From contig NZ_VULX01000031.1 of the NCBI RefSeq assembly GCF_009696465.1, positions 1-32,142 on the forward strand: DNA of 32,142 bases. The letters are read 5' to 3'. The position numbers and the translations under genes are program-made. The notes below the pieces were generated by a model. The model had not been told where the DNA came from. It saw only the letters and a list, made by a program, of their open reading frames with translations, and did not search any database. Shown here piece by piece: positions 1-7,221 of this stretch; position 1 is the stretch's first letter; each line of letters begins with the position of its first letter. The DNA comes from Inconstantimicrobium porci (GTDB taxonomy: Bacteria; Bacillota; Clostridia; Clostridiales; Clostridiaceae).

Positions 1-1
1 T

Positions 2-61
2 TTATCCCCAAATGAATATGAAGATAAATATTACTCAGAAAATATAAAAAATGCATGTTAA
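2..61 (+). CDS. Possible C-terminal end of an IS3-family transposase (partial)
   Basis: The first 60 bases read as one open frame ending at TAA (59-61) and encode LSPNEYEDKYYSENIKNAC. The LSPNEY start resembles the 'sP.eY' segment near the end of many IS3/IS150-group OrfB integrases. About 65 bases further on lies a sequence that looks like an IS3-type terminal repeat, which fits this reading. Only 19 residues are visible, so the call rests on position and a short motif; it could be any small C-terminus. Confidence 0.35.
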   Translation, partial: LSPNEYEDKYYSENIKNAC

Positions 62-99
62 CTATAAAAAATATAATAATATAATTTATCCGAATTTAA

Positions 100-126
100 T
101 TTGTACTTTTTCTTGACATAGTACCA
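100..126 (+). mobile_element. Putative right end of an IS3-family insertion sequence
   Basis: The sequence TTTTTCTTGACATAGTACCA ends in CCA and resembles right termini of clostridial IS3-family elements, which normally finish in CA. It sits between a probable transposase C-terminus and the point where recognisable patatin homology begins (about 127). The left end of the element is outside the window, so neither the partner repeat nor a target duplication can be seen. Confidence 0.35.
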
Positions 127-435
127 ATAATACTGACACAGCCCAAAGGATATCAAAAAGAATTTAGCAGAAAAAATGAATTTATCGCCAAAGTTTTTAA
201 AAAGAGATTCCCTGGATTAAGAGAACCCTTAATAAATCGTCATATCAAATACAATGAAACAATAAAATTCTGTGAACAACTTGAGAAAGAAGGTAAGGCT
301 TTAATTCTTCGCCCTAGTGAAAAAATAAATAGCTTTGAAAAAGATGTGAATCTTATTAAGAAATACTATGATGAAGGATATAATATGGCAGTTAAGAATC
401 TCAACAAAATAAAAGCAATCTACAACGAAGACTAG
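100..435 (+). pseudogene. Patatin-like phospholipase, C-terminal remnant
   Basis: This open frame has no start codon and ends at TAG 433-435. From about base 130 it encodes ILTQPKGYQKEF, then RFPGLREPLINRHIKYNETI, LEKEGKALILRPSE and YYDEGYNMA. These match the C-terminal third of bacterial patatin-like phospholipases (YjjU type), where the strand before LTQPKGY leads into a conserved helical tail. The patatin catalytic core (GxSxG and DGG) is absent, so this cannot be an active enzyme. Homology starts right after the presumed IS3 right end, suggesting that insertion removed or displaced the 5' part of the gene. The family call is fairly secure; the cause of the truncation is inferred. Confidence 0.7.
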
Positions 436-619
436 ATTACTGTAAAAAATACGACTACTGCATTTATAAATCACTCCTGTAAAATTGGACATTCCACCTC
501 AAAAGTGGAATTTGTTCCCCCCTTTTCACTTCATATCTTAATACATTCATTATATAAAGTTTGGAAAAATATCTCAATATATTAAATCTTAATATTTACT
601 TATTATTCTCTTAACTAAA

Positions 620-663
620 AATCAGCCTACACACAAACATATTTAGCTGCATATAAGCTGACT
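620..663 (-). terminator. Weak terminator candidate after copZ
   Basis: On the minus strand AGTCAGCT pairs with GGCTGATT (8 bp with two non-Watson-Crick pairs) across a loop of about 28 nt and is followed by TTTTTAG. It lies 15 nt past the copZ stop. The long loop makes it a weak call. Confidence 0.3.
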
Positions 664-677
664 TTACATTACGGAAT

Positions 678-878
678 TTATTTTATTTCTATAACGTCGT
701 ATCCTTCTTCTTCAATAGCTTCTTTAATTTCTGCATCAGTGGCACTAGTTTCTAAAGCTGCATACTTTCCTTCAAGACTAACTTCTATGTTCTTTGAATC
801 CTTTAGTCCTTCAAGTGCCTCTCTTACATGAGCAACGCAATGGTTACAGCTCATTCCTTCTATCATGATCTTTTTCAT
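678..878 (-). CDS. copZ: Copper chaperone CopZ-like, heavy-metal-associated domain protein
   Basis: A 66-residue single HMA domain. The metal-binding loop GMSCNHC gives Cys11 and Cys14, and the rest fits the beta-alpha-beta-beta-alpha-beta fold expected of Atx1/CopZ proteins, ending in the usual GYDV strand. Such proteins carry Cu(I) in the cytoplasm and hand it to the CopA ATPase. The start ATG has a good site (AGGAGG) upstream. The gene lies 156 nt downstream of copA on the same strand, so it is either the third cistron of the csoR-copA operon or has its own promoter in that gap; a 14-bp palindrome lies there. Function as a copper chaperone is inferred from family and neighbours. Confidence 0.9.
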   Translation of the reverse strand: MKKIMIEGMSCNHCVAHVREALEGLKDSKNIEVSLEGKYAALETSATDAEIKEAIEEEGYDVIEIK

Positions 879-967
879 ATATATTATCCTCCTGATTATT
901 TATTATTAAAGATGTTTAATTAATATCATAATACCTATCTATAAAACAGAAGATCAGAATACAATAA

Positions 968-981
968 TCAATGATCATTGA
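968..981. promoter_or_regulatory. 14-bp perfect palindrome in the copA-copZ gap
   Basis: TCAATGATCATTGA is a perfect palindrome in the 156-nt gap. It does not look like the C/G-run CsoR site upstream of csoR. The flanks GATGTTT (911-917) and AAACATC (1024-1030) could also pair, so the gap may fold as RNA. It may be a site for a copZ-specific promoter or simply an mRNA stem. Confidence 0.3.
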
Positions 982-1034
982 CTACCGCTCTATAACTTTT
1001 TGTATATATTAGTAATAATAATAAAACATCTCTT

Positions 1035-3257
1035 TTATGCTTTAAACCTTCTAAGTCTTAAGGCATTAAGCAGTACTGATACTGAGCTGAAGCTCATAGC
1101 TGCAGCTGCAATCATAGGATTTAACAACGGACCGCCAAATAGGTGAAGCACGCCCATTGCTACTGGGATTCCTAAAATATTATAACCAAATGCCCAAAAA
1201 AGATTTTCTTTGATATTCTTAATTGTCGCTCTGCTAAGCTTGATTGCTAAAATTACATCTCTTAAATCGCTTCTCATAAGGACTATATCAGCTGATTCTA
1301 TGGCAACATCTGTACCAGATCCAATAGCAATACCAACATGTGACTGTGCAAGCGCCGGTGCATCATTGATTCCATCCCCAACCATGGCAACTATGCTGCC
1401 ATCACTTTGAAGCTTCTTCACCTCAGCTGCCTTATCTTCTGGAAGAACTTCTGCAAGCACGATATCTATGCCTACTTGATCCGCAATTGCTTTAGCTGTT
1501 CTTTCATTATCACCAGTTATCATGGCAACTTTAATGCCCATGTGATGAAGTGACTTTATTGCTTCATAGCTGCTATCCTTAACTGTATCTGCCACAGCAA
1601 TAATACCTTTAAGCTCACCTAAAACAGCTATAAACATTGGCGTCTTTCCCTGTGAAGCTAATAAATCAGATTTTTCTTCATATTCCCCTAAGTCAATATT
1701 ATTTTCCCTCATCAGTTTTTTATTTCCTAAAAGAACAGTACTGCCTTTTACTTCTGCACATAATCCATGTCCAGGTATAGCTTCAAAATCTAAAATTTCT
1801 TTTAATGATAACTTTTTATCTTCCGCACTTCTTACTATGGCCTCGCCAAGTGGATGCTCTGACCCCTTTTCGCAACTAGCTGCAATAGATAATAGTTCAT
1901 CTGCATCGATTCCGCCATTAGTAACTATATCAGTAACCTTAGGCTTTCCTTCTGTTATAGTTCCTGTCTTATCAAAAACAATCGTATTGATCTTATAAGT
2001 TGTCTCCAGTGCTTCTCCACCTTTTATCAGCACTCCATTCTCAGCACCTTTTCCTGTACCAACCAATATTGCAGTAGGCGTTGCAAGACCAAGTGCACAC
2101 GGACATGCTATTGTAAGAACTGCAATAAAGATTGATAATGCAAAGACTGGAGTTTCTCCTGCAAACAGCCATGCTAAAGATGAAATTAAGGCTAGTGCCA
2201 TTACTATAGGTACAAAGTAAGATGAAATAACATCTGCCATTTTTGCAATAGGCGCCTTTGATCCCTGTGCTTCTTCAACAAGCTTCACTATGTGTGCAAG
2301 TGCTGTATCCTTGCCGACCTTTGTCGCCTTATACATTATGTATCCATTCTTATTGATACTTGCGCCTACAACACTGCTTCCCACAGTCTTTTCAACTGGC
2401 AAGCTTTCTCCTGTAAGCATTGATTCATCTATTGATGTACTTCCTTCTATAACTTCTCCATCAACAGGCAGCTTTTCTCCTGGCTTTACTACGATAATAT
2501 CATTTACCATAACCTCTTCTATTGGAATAACAGATTCCTTACCATCTCTGATAACAACAGCTGTCTTTGGAGCAAGTCCCATAAGCTTCTTAATAGCTTC
2601 TGAAGTCTTTCCTTTAGAAACTTCCTCCAGGAACTTACCAAGTGTTATCAGCGTAAGAATAACAGCAACAGATTCAAAATAAAGATGCATTGCATATTCA
2701 TGATTCCCAAGAACTATCTTGTATATTCCAAAAACACTGTATAAGAATGCTGCACTTGTACTTACTGCTATCAGTGAATCCATATTAGGACTTAACTGAA
2801 ATAGATTCTTATATCCTACACTGTAAAATTTATAACCCATAACAGCTACTGGAACAGTTAATGCAAGCTGTATAAGAGCAAAATTTAATGGATTTGTCAT
2901 CATATCTATAGCATGTGGCAGAGGCATGCCAAGCATATGTCCCATACTAATAATTAAAAGTGGTACAGTAAAAATACATGAAACTATAAATCTTCTTAAT
3001 AGAAGTTCCTTTGCTGTTTTCTTTTCTGGATTTTCCTGCCTTTCTTCTTCCTTAACAAGCTTATAGCCTGCTTTTTCTACTGCTTTTTCTATATTCTCTA
3101 CGCCTGTTTTATTTTCATCAAATTCAACAGTAAGATTTTCAGCAGCAAAGTTTACTGTTGAGTTTTCAACTCCTTCAAGCTTCTTTGTGACTCTTTCTAC
3201 TCTTGCAGCACATGCTGAGCATGTCATGCCTTCTACTTTAAAAACCTTTTTTGTCAT
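1035..3257 (-). CDS. copA: Copper-exporting P1B-type ATPase CopA
   Basis: A 740-residue heavy-metal P-type ATPase that exports Cu(I) across the cytoplasmic membrane. In order: one N-terminal HMA domain with GMTCSAC (Cys13, Cys16); membrane segments from about residue 88; the actuator loop with TGES (282-285); the transmembrane CPC motif (385-387); the phosphorylation site DKTGT (Asp429); the nucleotide-binding SEHPLG (466-471); and the hinge [10 protein letters not shown]. Near the C-terminus YN and MSFSS in the last membrane helices complete the CopA (P1B-1) metal-site signature, favouring copper over zinc or cadmium. Length is normal for a single-HMA CopA. The gene begins 14 nt after the csoR stop, with GGAGG before the ATG, so the two are co-transcribed. 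Confidence 0.96.
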   Translation of the reverse strand: MTKKVFKVEGMTCSACAARVERVTKKLEGVENSTVNFAAENLTVEFDENKTGVENIEKAVEKAGYKLVKEEERQENPEKKTAKELLLRRFIVSCIFTVPLLIISMGHMLGMPLPHAIDMMTNPLNFALIQLALTVPVAVMGYKFYSVGYKNLFQLSPNMDSLIAVSTSAAFLYSVFGIYKIVLGNHEYAMHLYFESVAVILTLITLGKFLEEVSKGKTSEAIKKLMGLAPKTAVVIRDGKESVIPIEEVMVNDIIVVKPGEKLPVDGEVIEGSTSIDESMLTGESLPVEKTVGSSVVGASINKNGYIMYKATKVGKDTALAHIVKLVEEAQGSKAPIAKMADVISSYFVPIVMALALISSLAWLFAGETPVFALSIFIAVLTIACPCALGLATPTAILVGTGKGAENGVLIKGGEALETTYKINTIVFDKTGTITEGKPKVTDIVTNGGIDADELLSIAASCEKGSEHPLGEAIVRSAEDKKLSLKEILDFEAIPGHGLCAEVKGSTVLLGNKKLMRENNIDLGEYEEKSDLLASQGKTPMFIAVLGELKGIIAVADTVKDSSYEAIKSLHHMGIKVAMITGDNERTAKAIADQVGIDIVLAEVLPEDKAAEVKKLQSDGSIVAMVGDGINDAPALAQSHVGIAIGSGTDVAIESADIVLMRSDLRDVILAIKLSRATIKNIKENLFWAFGYNILGIPVAMGVLHLFGGPLLNPMIAAAAMSFSSVSVLLNALRLRRFKA

Positions 3258-3271
3258 ATCTTCCTCCTTCT

Positions 3272-3547
3272 TTATTTACTCATTACCTTTTCAAGTATCT
3301 TAATTATTTCTTCTATCTTCTCGTCACCATTATCATTTCCAAAAGCTTCCTTTACGCAGTGGTGAAGATGGTTTTCTAATATGATTAAATTAGATTTTTT
3401 TAAAAGCGACTGTGTTGCTAATATTTGATTAGATACATCTACACAGTATCTTCCATCATCAATCATCTTAATTATTCCTTCTATCTGTCCTTTAGCAGTC
3501 TTAAGCATCTGAAGTGCTTTTTTTCTTTCTATATTTTTTTCTATCAA
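3272..3547 (-). CDS. csoR: Copper-sensing repressor CsoR
   Basis: A 91-residue all-helical CsoR/RcnR-family regulator. The Cu(I) ligands of CsoR are all present: Cys35, His60 and Cys64 (HLHHC), the classic C-H-C set, with the family's [10 protein letters not shown] helix at 16-25. In known family members copper binding releases the protein from DNA and turns on the exporter. The start codon is TTG, about 8 nt after a strong GGAGGGAGG ribosome binding site; the next ATG (Met14) would delete helix 1. The gene leads the operon and lies just downstream of a sigma-A-type promoter and a CCCCCC/GGGGGG palindrome, so it very likely represses itself, copA and perhaps copZ. Confidence 0.93.
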   Translation of the reverse strand: MIEKNIERKKALQMLKTAKGQIEGIIKMIDDGRYCVDVSNQILATQSLLKKSNLIILENHLHHCVKEAFGNDNGDEKIEEIIKILEKVMSK

Positions 3548-3561
3548 TTCTTTTCCTCCCT

Positions 3562-3576
3562 CCCCCCATTGGGGGG
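3562..3576. promoter_or_regulatory. CsoR operator candidate (C6-N3-G6 palindrome)
   Basis: CCCCCCATTGGGGGG is a perfect inverted repeat of the C-tract/G-tract type bound by CsoR proteins. It sits 14 nt upstream of the TTG start, and on the minus strand its G-run runs straight into the GGGAGG ribosome binding site. It also lies downstream of the predicted transcription start. Confidence 0.8.
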
Positions 3577-3592
3577 TGTGTTTATGTACTAA

Positions 3593-3620
3593 ATTATAAT
3601 CACATATTTAGTTTTGTCAA
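3593..3620 (-). promoter_or_regulatory. Promoter of the csoR-copA operon
   Basis: On the minus strand TTGACA (3615-3620) and TATAAT (3593-3598) are both perfect matches to the sigma-A consensus, with a 16-bp spacer. Transcription would begin near 3586, placing the CsoR operator in the first 25 transcribed bases. Confidence 0.8.
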
Positions 3621-3708
3621 CTGGAAAATATTTATACAGCCAAAAAGCAGTAGAACTTCTTCTACTGCTCGTAACAAATACTTTATATACAATATTTATT
3701 ATTAATTT

Positions 3709-3764
3709 AAGACCTATGCAGAGCCGACTTGGAGCTTGTCAACGGAGGAATCGAAATAGGTCTT
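3709..3764. repeat. Conserved 56-nt hairpin repeat, copy 1
   Basis: The ends AAGACCTAT and ATAGGTCTT pair perfectly (9 bp) around a loop of 38 nt containing GCAGAGC, ACGGA and ATCGAA. A second copy about 75% identical over the full length lies at 14436-14490. This copy begins 12 nt after the stop codon of the minus-strand aminotransferase gene. There is no T-run, so it is not a standard terminator. I do not recognise the motif as a known riboswitch. Confidence 0.6.
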
Positions 3765-3775
3765 GAAATCCTAAT

Positions 3776-4960
3776 CTATTTAAATCTCTCTGCCAGTTTT
3801 GTAAATGCTGGTAGTGATTTTTCAATCTTCTCATAAGAAACACAATAAGCAATTCTTACATAACCAGGGCATCCAAAAGAAGATCCTGGAACAAGAAGCA
3901 GATTGTATTCTTTTGCTATCTCGCAGAACTTTTTGTCATCCTCAATAAATGCTTTAGGAAATAAATAAAATGCACCCTGAGGTTTAACACATTCAAATCC
4001 TAATTTGACAAGGTGATTATATAATAAATCCCTGTTTTTCTTATACACATTAACATCAACTTCAGAATCAAGATTTCTAGCTACGACTCTCTGGAATAAT
4101 GATGGTGCATTAACAAATCCAAGTATTCTTGTAGCAACTTTAAGTGCAGCCATTACTTCTTCAAAATCATCCATTTCGCTGTCAACTGCAATATAACCTA
4201 TTCTTTCACCTGGCAGTGATAATGATTTGCTATATGAATAACCTACAAATGAATTCTTATAATAATTCAAAATATATGGAACTTCTACTCCGTCATATGC
4301 AATCTCTCTGTATGGTTCATCTGAAATTAAATAAATGCTTGTCCCGTACTCTTCTGATTTTCTAGTTAGAATCTTCGCAATACTCTTTAGTGTAGAATCT
4401 GAATAGATAACTCCTGTAGGATTATTAGGTGAATTTATAATAACAGCTTTTGTTTTGTTATTAATAGTTTCTTCAAACCTTTTAAGATTAGGTTCAAATG
4501 TATTAAAATCAGGTGGCACTTCTTTAAGTACACCTCCAAAATTATCGCAGTAAAATCTATATTCACCAAAGTACGGTGCAAAAGTTATAACTTCATCATC
4601 TGGATTTAAGATACTTTTTAATATTACATTAAGCCCACCGGCTGCTCCAACTGTCATAACAATATTTTCTTCGCTAAGGTTTACTCCATGTTTCTTATTG
4701 ATAAACTCTGCTATAGCCTTTCTCACATCTTCATAACCTGAATTGTTCATATATCCGTGAACAAAGTTCGGAGATTCATTATCAAGAATATATTTTACTG
4801 ATTCTTTTACACTGTCTGGTGGTTCAAGATTTGGATTGCCCAGACTAAAATCAAAAACATTTTCCTCCCCATATATTTGTGCAAGACGTCTTCCTTCCTC
4901 AAACATTGCACGTATTGTAGAACTCTTACTTACAAAAGTCTTCATCTTTTTTGATATCAT
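3776..4960 (-). CDS. Class I/II pyridoxal-phosphate aminotransferase
   Basis: A 394-residue fold-type I aminotransferase. Visible landmarks are the substrate-arm segment FSLGNPNLEPP (38-48), NSPNNPTG (176-183) which supplies the PLP-contacting Asn, the SDEPY motif (213-217) whose Asp holds the PLP ring nitrogen, and the Schiff-base Lys245 in SKSLSLPGERIGY. A C-terminal Arg (GYVRIAY) would bind the substrate carboxylate. Full length and intact. Such enzymes in clostridia move amino groups between aspartate, alanine or aromatic amino acids and 2-oxoglutarate; the substrate cannot be read from the sequence. A GGGGG site precedes the ATG. It is last in a minus-strand run, 22 nt after the phospholipase-like gene, and is followed by hairpin repeat copy 1. 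Confidence 0.9.
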   Translation of the reverse strand: MISKKMKTFVSKSSTIRAMFEEGRRLAQIYGEENVFDFSLGNPNLEPPDSVKESVKYILDNESPNFVHGYMNNSGYEDVRKAIAEFINKKHGVNLSEENIVMTVGAAGGLNVILKSILNPDDEVITFAPYFGEYRFYCDNFGGVLKEVPPDFNTFEPNLKRFEETINNKTKAVIINSPNNPTGVIYSDSTLKSIAKILTRKSEEYGTSIYLISDEPYREIAYDGVEVPYILNYYKNSFVGYSYSKSLSLPGERIGYIAVDSEMDDFEEVMAALKVATRILGFVNAPSLFQRVVARNLDSEVDVNVYKKNRDLLYNHLVKLGFECVKPQGAFYLFPKAFIEDDKKFCEIAKEYNLLLVPGSSFGCPGYVRIAYCVSYEKIEKSLPAFTKLAERFK

Positions 4961-4982
4961 GTTTTTATCCCCCTTTTGAATA

Positions 4983-5564
4983 CTAAATAATCATTAAATT
5001 TTCGGATGTATTTTTTGCTACACTCTTAAGTACTGCCTGCACAATAGAATTGCATACATATTGTGCAAATATAATGTCTGACTCAAATCCCTTTAGCTTT
5101 ACATACTCATTTAAATTACTATTAATAAAGTTTGCAACATAACAAAGATCAAGGTCATCATTTCTGCACGAAGAATCATACTTATATTCCTTAGAAATTC
5201 TTCCAAGCACCATTTCATAGTGGACATGAGTTTTAAATTTTCGTTTAAACTCCCATCTTTCCTCATGTGCAAGACAAAAATAATCTGATACGAAATGACA
5301 TACAACCCCTAGTTCCTGGTTAAACTTATTTCTTCCATATTCATTTACAATTTTCTGCTCAGATAGTGAAGCAAGAAAATGAATTTTGGAAACTATCATA
5401 TTAAAACTCTCTTCTTTATAATGCTTTTTAAATTTATATGATGAAAAGTTATCAGGTTTCAAATTTCCTCTTATAAAATTTTTATCATTGATCAAATACT
5501 TAGTATTAACATCAAGACTTTTAATTATATTTTTAGCAATCACCTTATGGGTTCCAGCCAGCAA
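4983..5564 (-). CDS. Zinc-dependent phospholipase C-like protein (no signal peptide)
   Basis: Belongs to the zinc-dependent phospholipase C / S1-P1 nuclease fold by its ligand pattern. Numbering from the TTG start: His6 (GTHKVIA), Asp38, His48, then His90-x3-Asp94-x5-His100 (CHFVSDYFCLAHE) and His113-x3-Glu117. The 4- and 6-residue spacings match H126-D130-H136 of Clostridium perfringens alpha-toxin. The N-terminal Trp ligand and any secretion signal are missing, so the protein is probably cytoplasmic. I place the start at TTG 5564, 10 nt after AAAGGAG. The frame stays open to GTG 5690, but that codon lies in the loop of the preceding gene's terminator and has no ribosome binding site. The length is then 193 residues. 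Enzyme activity and substrate are unknown. Confidence 0.75.
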   Translation of the reverse strand: MLAGTHKVIAKNIIKSLDVNTKYLINDKNFIRGNLKPDNFSSYKFKKHYKEESFNMIVSKIHFLASLSEQKIVNEYGRNKFNQELGVVCHFVSDYFCLAHEERWEFKRKFKTHVHYEMVLGRISKEYKYDSSCRNDDLDLCYVANFINSNLNEYVKLKGFESDIIFAQYVCNSIVQAVLKSVAKNTSENLMII

Positions 5565-5674
5565 AATACAACTGCTCCTTTCTTTAAGTAATCTTATTGA
5601 TATTATATCTCTTTTTAAACAAACAATTATTACTTTTTGTAAATTATTATAAAATATACAATACAACATTATAT

Positions 5675-5713
5675 AAAAAAGTACTTCCACAAATTAATAT
5701 CTGCAGAAGTACT
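5675..5713 (-). terminator. Rho-independent terminator after the CBS gene
   Basis: On the minus strand AGTACTTC pairs with GAAGTACT (8 bp, 5680-5687 with 5706-5713) and is followed by TTTTTT. It starts about 20 nt past the stop of the CBS-domain gene. Confidence 0.8.
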
Positions 5714-5732
5714 CTAAATTATCAAATTAATA

Positions 5733-6149
5733 TTAAAGAATATTATTCTTTTTCAATGATTTGTAGCAATAATTAATGATATCACTTCGTTTAATTATTC
5801 CAATAAACGTATTATTATCGTCCACTACCGGCACAAAGTTCTGTGATACAGCAAGTGTTATAAGACTCTCTATATCAGCACCAATTGAGACAGGCTTATG
5901 CTTGACCTTTCTCTTAATATCTTTAACGATTACTGTATTGGCATTCTTAAAATTCAAATCAGGCGTATTCTTAAGTTCCCAAAGAAGATCTCCTTCTGTG
6001 AGAGTCCCAATATACTTTCCACTTTTGTCTATAAGTGGAATAGCAGTATAACCATGCCTCTCCATCCTCTCCATAACTTGTCTCATTGTTGAATCTATAT
6101 TTTCATAAACGACTTCATTTTTAGGTGTCAAAAAAAATGCTATATTCAT
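5733..6149 (-). CDS. CBS-pair domain protein
   Basis: A 138-residue protein made almost wholly of two CBS motifs, roughly residues 16-62 (GYTAIPLIDKSGKYIGTLTEGDLLW) and 75-130 (NFVPVVDDNNTFIGIIKRSDII). CBS pairs bind adenine nucleotides such as AMP, ATP or c-di-AMP in the cleft between repeats. The short N-terminus MNIAFFLTPKNEVVY has no recognisable DNA-binding or enzyme domain, so this is a free-standing sensor that probably acts by binding a partner. Small clostridial and bacillar proteins of this form include c-di-AMP binders, but the ligand here is not known. GAGAGGG precedes the ATG. It follows the exonuclease gene by 37 nt and ends at a strong terminator, so it is probably the last cistron of the transcript starting upstream. 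Confidence 0.85.
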   Translation of the reverse strand: MNIAFFLTPKNEVVYENIDSTMRQVMERMERHGYTAIPLIDKSGKYIGTLTEGDLLWELKNTPDLNFKNANTVIVKDIKRKVKHKPVSIGADIESLITLAVSQNFVPVVDDNNTFIGIIKRSDIINYCYKSLKKNNIL

Positions 6150-6186
6150 TTAATGCCCTCTCTTTAATTCTCAATTATTCTTATAA

Positions 6187-7098
6187 TTACATTTTATCAT
6201 TTCTTAAGCTTTTTTCAAATTTATAATTATATCTTAAATAAGCAGTATCATCTAAAACTGTATTAATTTCGTTGTACATCTCCTGTCCTGTCAATGATTC
6301 TTTGATAATTACTTCCTTTAATACTTTACTTTTGCATCTGCTACATACACAAAGACTTATAAATCTCCAGCCAAAATATTTAAAATCTTCTTCAACAGCC
6401 AGTTCATTTCCACAGTGTGGGCATTTATAATTAATTTTATGTTTATCTATTATCTTATCTTCAATATTCTTTGCAGAAAAGACTGCTGCATTATAAACAT
6501 TTTTAATCACAAAATTCTTAACGCTCCTAGCGTTATACAGCCTTTTAAACACTTTAGCTGTACATAAACAGTCATAAAGTGCATCATGAAGTTTTTCACT
6601 CTCAACATTTATCTTAAGTTCTTCAACTGCATTCCTAAGACTTAATGACTTTTTCTTGGCCAACATCCTGCTACAATACTCCTGCAAATCAATGTAGTCA
6701 CCAAGCCATGTTTGTATATCATATTTATGATACCTAGCATTTTTAATAAGCTCTGCTACATCATCTTTTGCCCATGAGCATAAAATGTCCTGTCCTACAA
6801 AATCTCTAAGCTTTGTAATTGCATCGTAAAAATTTTCACCTTCTTTAAGCATATCTTCTGTAATATGTGTTATCTCAGTAATCTTTGGATTAAGATCAGC
6901 AAATATGGTAGGCTTGATAAAAACTTTAAGTTCATCAGTCTGATTCATATACTTATCAAGTTTTATTGCACCTATTTCAATGATTTCATTATCGAAATCA
7001 ATATCCTTCAAATTACCATGATCCTCAAAATATCCAGGATGGTATTTGGTAATATTGGTTAAATTATTAAATTCTAAGTCAACAATTACATAGCCCAT
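6187..7098 (-). CDS. DEDDh 3'-5' exonuclease with C-terminal zinc ribbon
   Basis: An RNase T / DNA polymerase III epsilon-type exonuclease. Numbering from ATG 7098: Exo I D7-x-E9 (VDLEFN), Exo II in SWAKDD (Asp112 or 113), and Exo III His171-x4-Asp176 (LHDALYD), the full metal-binding set. After residue 220 comes an extra domain with CPHC (226-229) and CSRC (252-255), which looks like a zinc ribbon and would bind nucleic acid or protein. The frame also has an ATG at 7110, but GAGGGG directly abuts it; for 7098 the spacing is about 10 nt and the product begins MGYVIVDLEFN as is usual for the family. It lies 123 nt downstream of the ATPase/LexA-like gene on the same strand. Confidence 0.88.
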   Translation of the reverse strand: MGYVIVDLEFNNLTNITKYHPGYFEDHGNLKDIDFDNEIIEIGAIKLDKYMNQTDELKVFIKPTIFADLNPKITEITHITEDMLKEGENFYDAITKLRDFVGQDILCSWAKDDVAELIKNARYHKYDIQTWLGDYIDLQEYCSRMLAKKKSLSLRNAVEELKINVESEKLHDALYDCLCTAKVFKRLYNARSVKNFVIKNVYNAAVFSAKNIEDKIIDKHKINYKCPHCGNELAVEEDFKYFGWRFISLCVCSRCKSKVLKEVIIKESLTGQEMYNEINTVLDDTAYLRYNYKFEKSLRNDKM

Positions 7099-7221
7099 AT
7101 ATAAATACATCCCCTCGACTTTATCTCATATATAATTATGGCACAAACACAAGAGAATTTCACTAATAATTTACATTATTGACTTCGGTTTCAAATTTAA
7201 ATTCAATATATATAAATTGTA

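Noticed and set aside
301-492. Minus-strand open frame over the patatin remnant
   Set aside because: Phe/Ile-rich shadow of A/T-rich sequence; the plus strand matches a known family.
2290-2682. Open frame of 130 codons on the plus strand inside copA
   Set aside because: It is the antisense of a strongly conserved ATPase gene, has no ribosome binding site and a Ser/Thr/Pro-rich composition typical of shadow frames.
3514-3705. Plus-strand open frame over the csoR start and promoter
   Set aside because: Overlaps the promoter, operator and start of csoR and has no recognisable content.
3709-3764. Possible known riboswitch
   Set aside because: It follows a stop codon rather than preceding a start, and no core motif of the TPP, SAM, purine, c-di-GMP, NiCo or fluoride riboswitches is seen.
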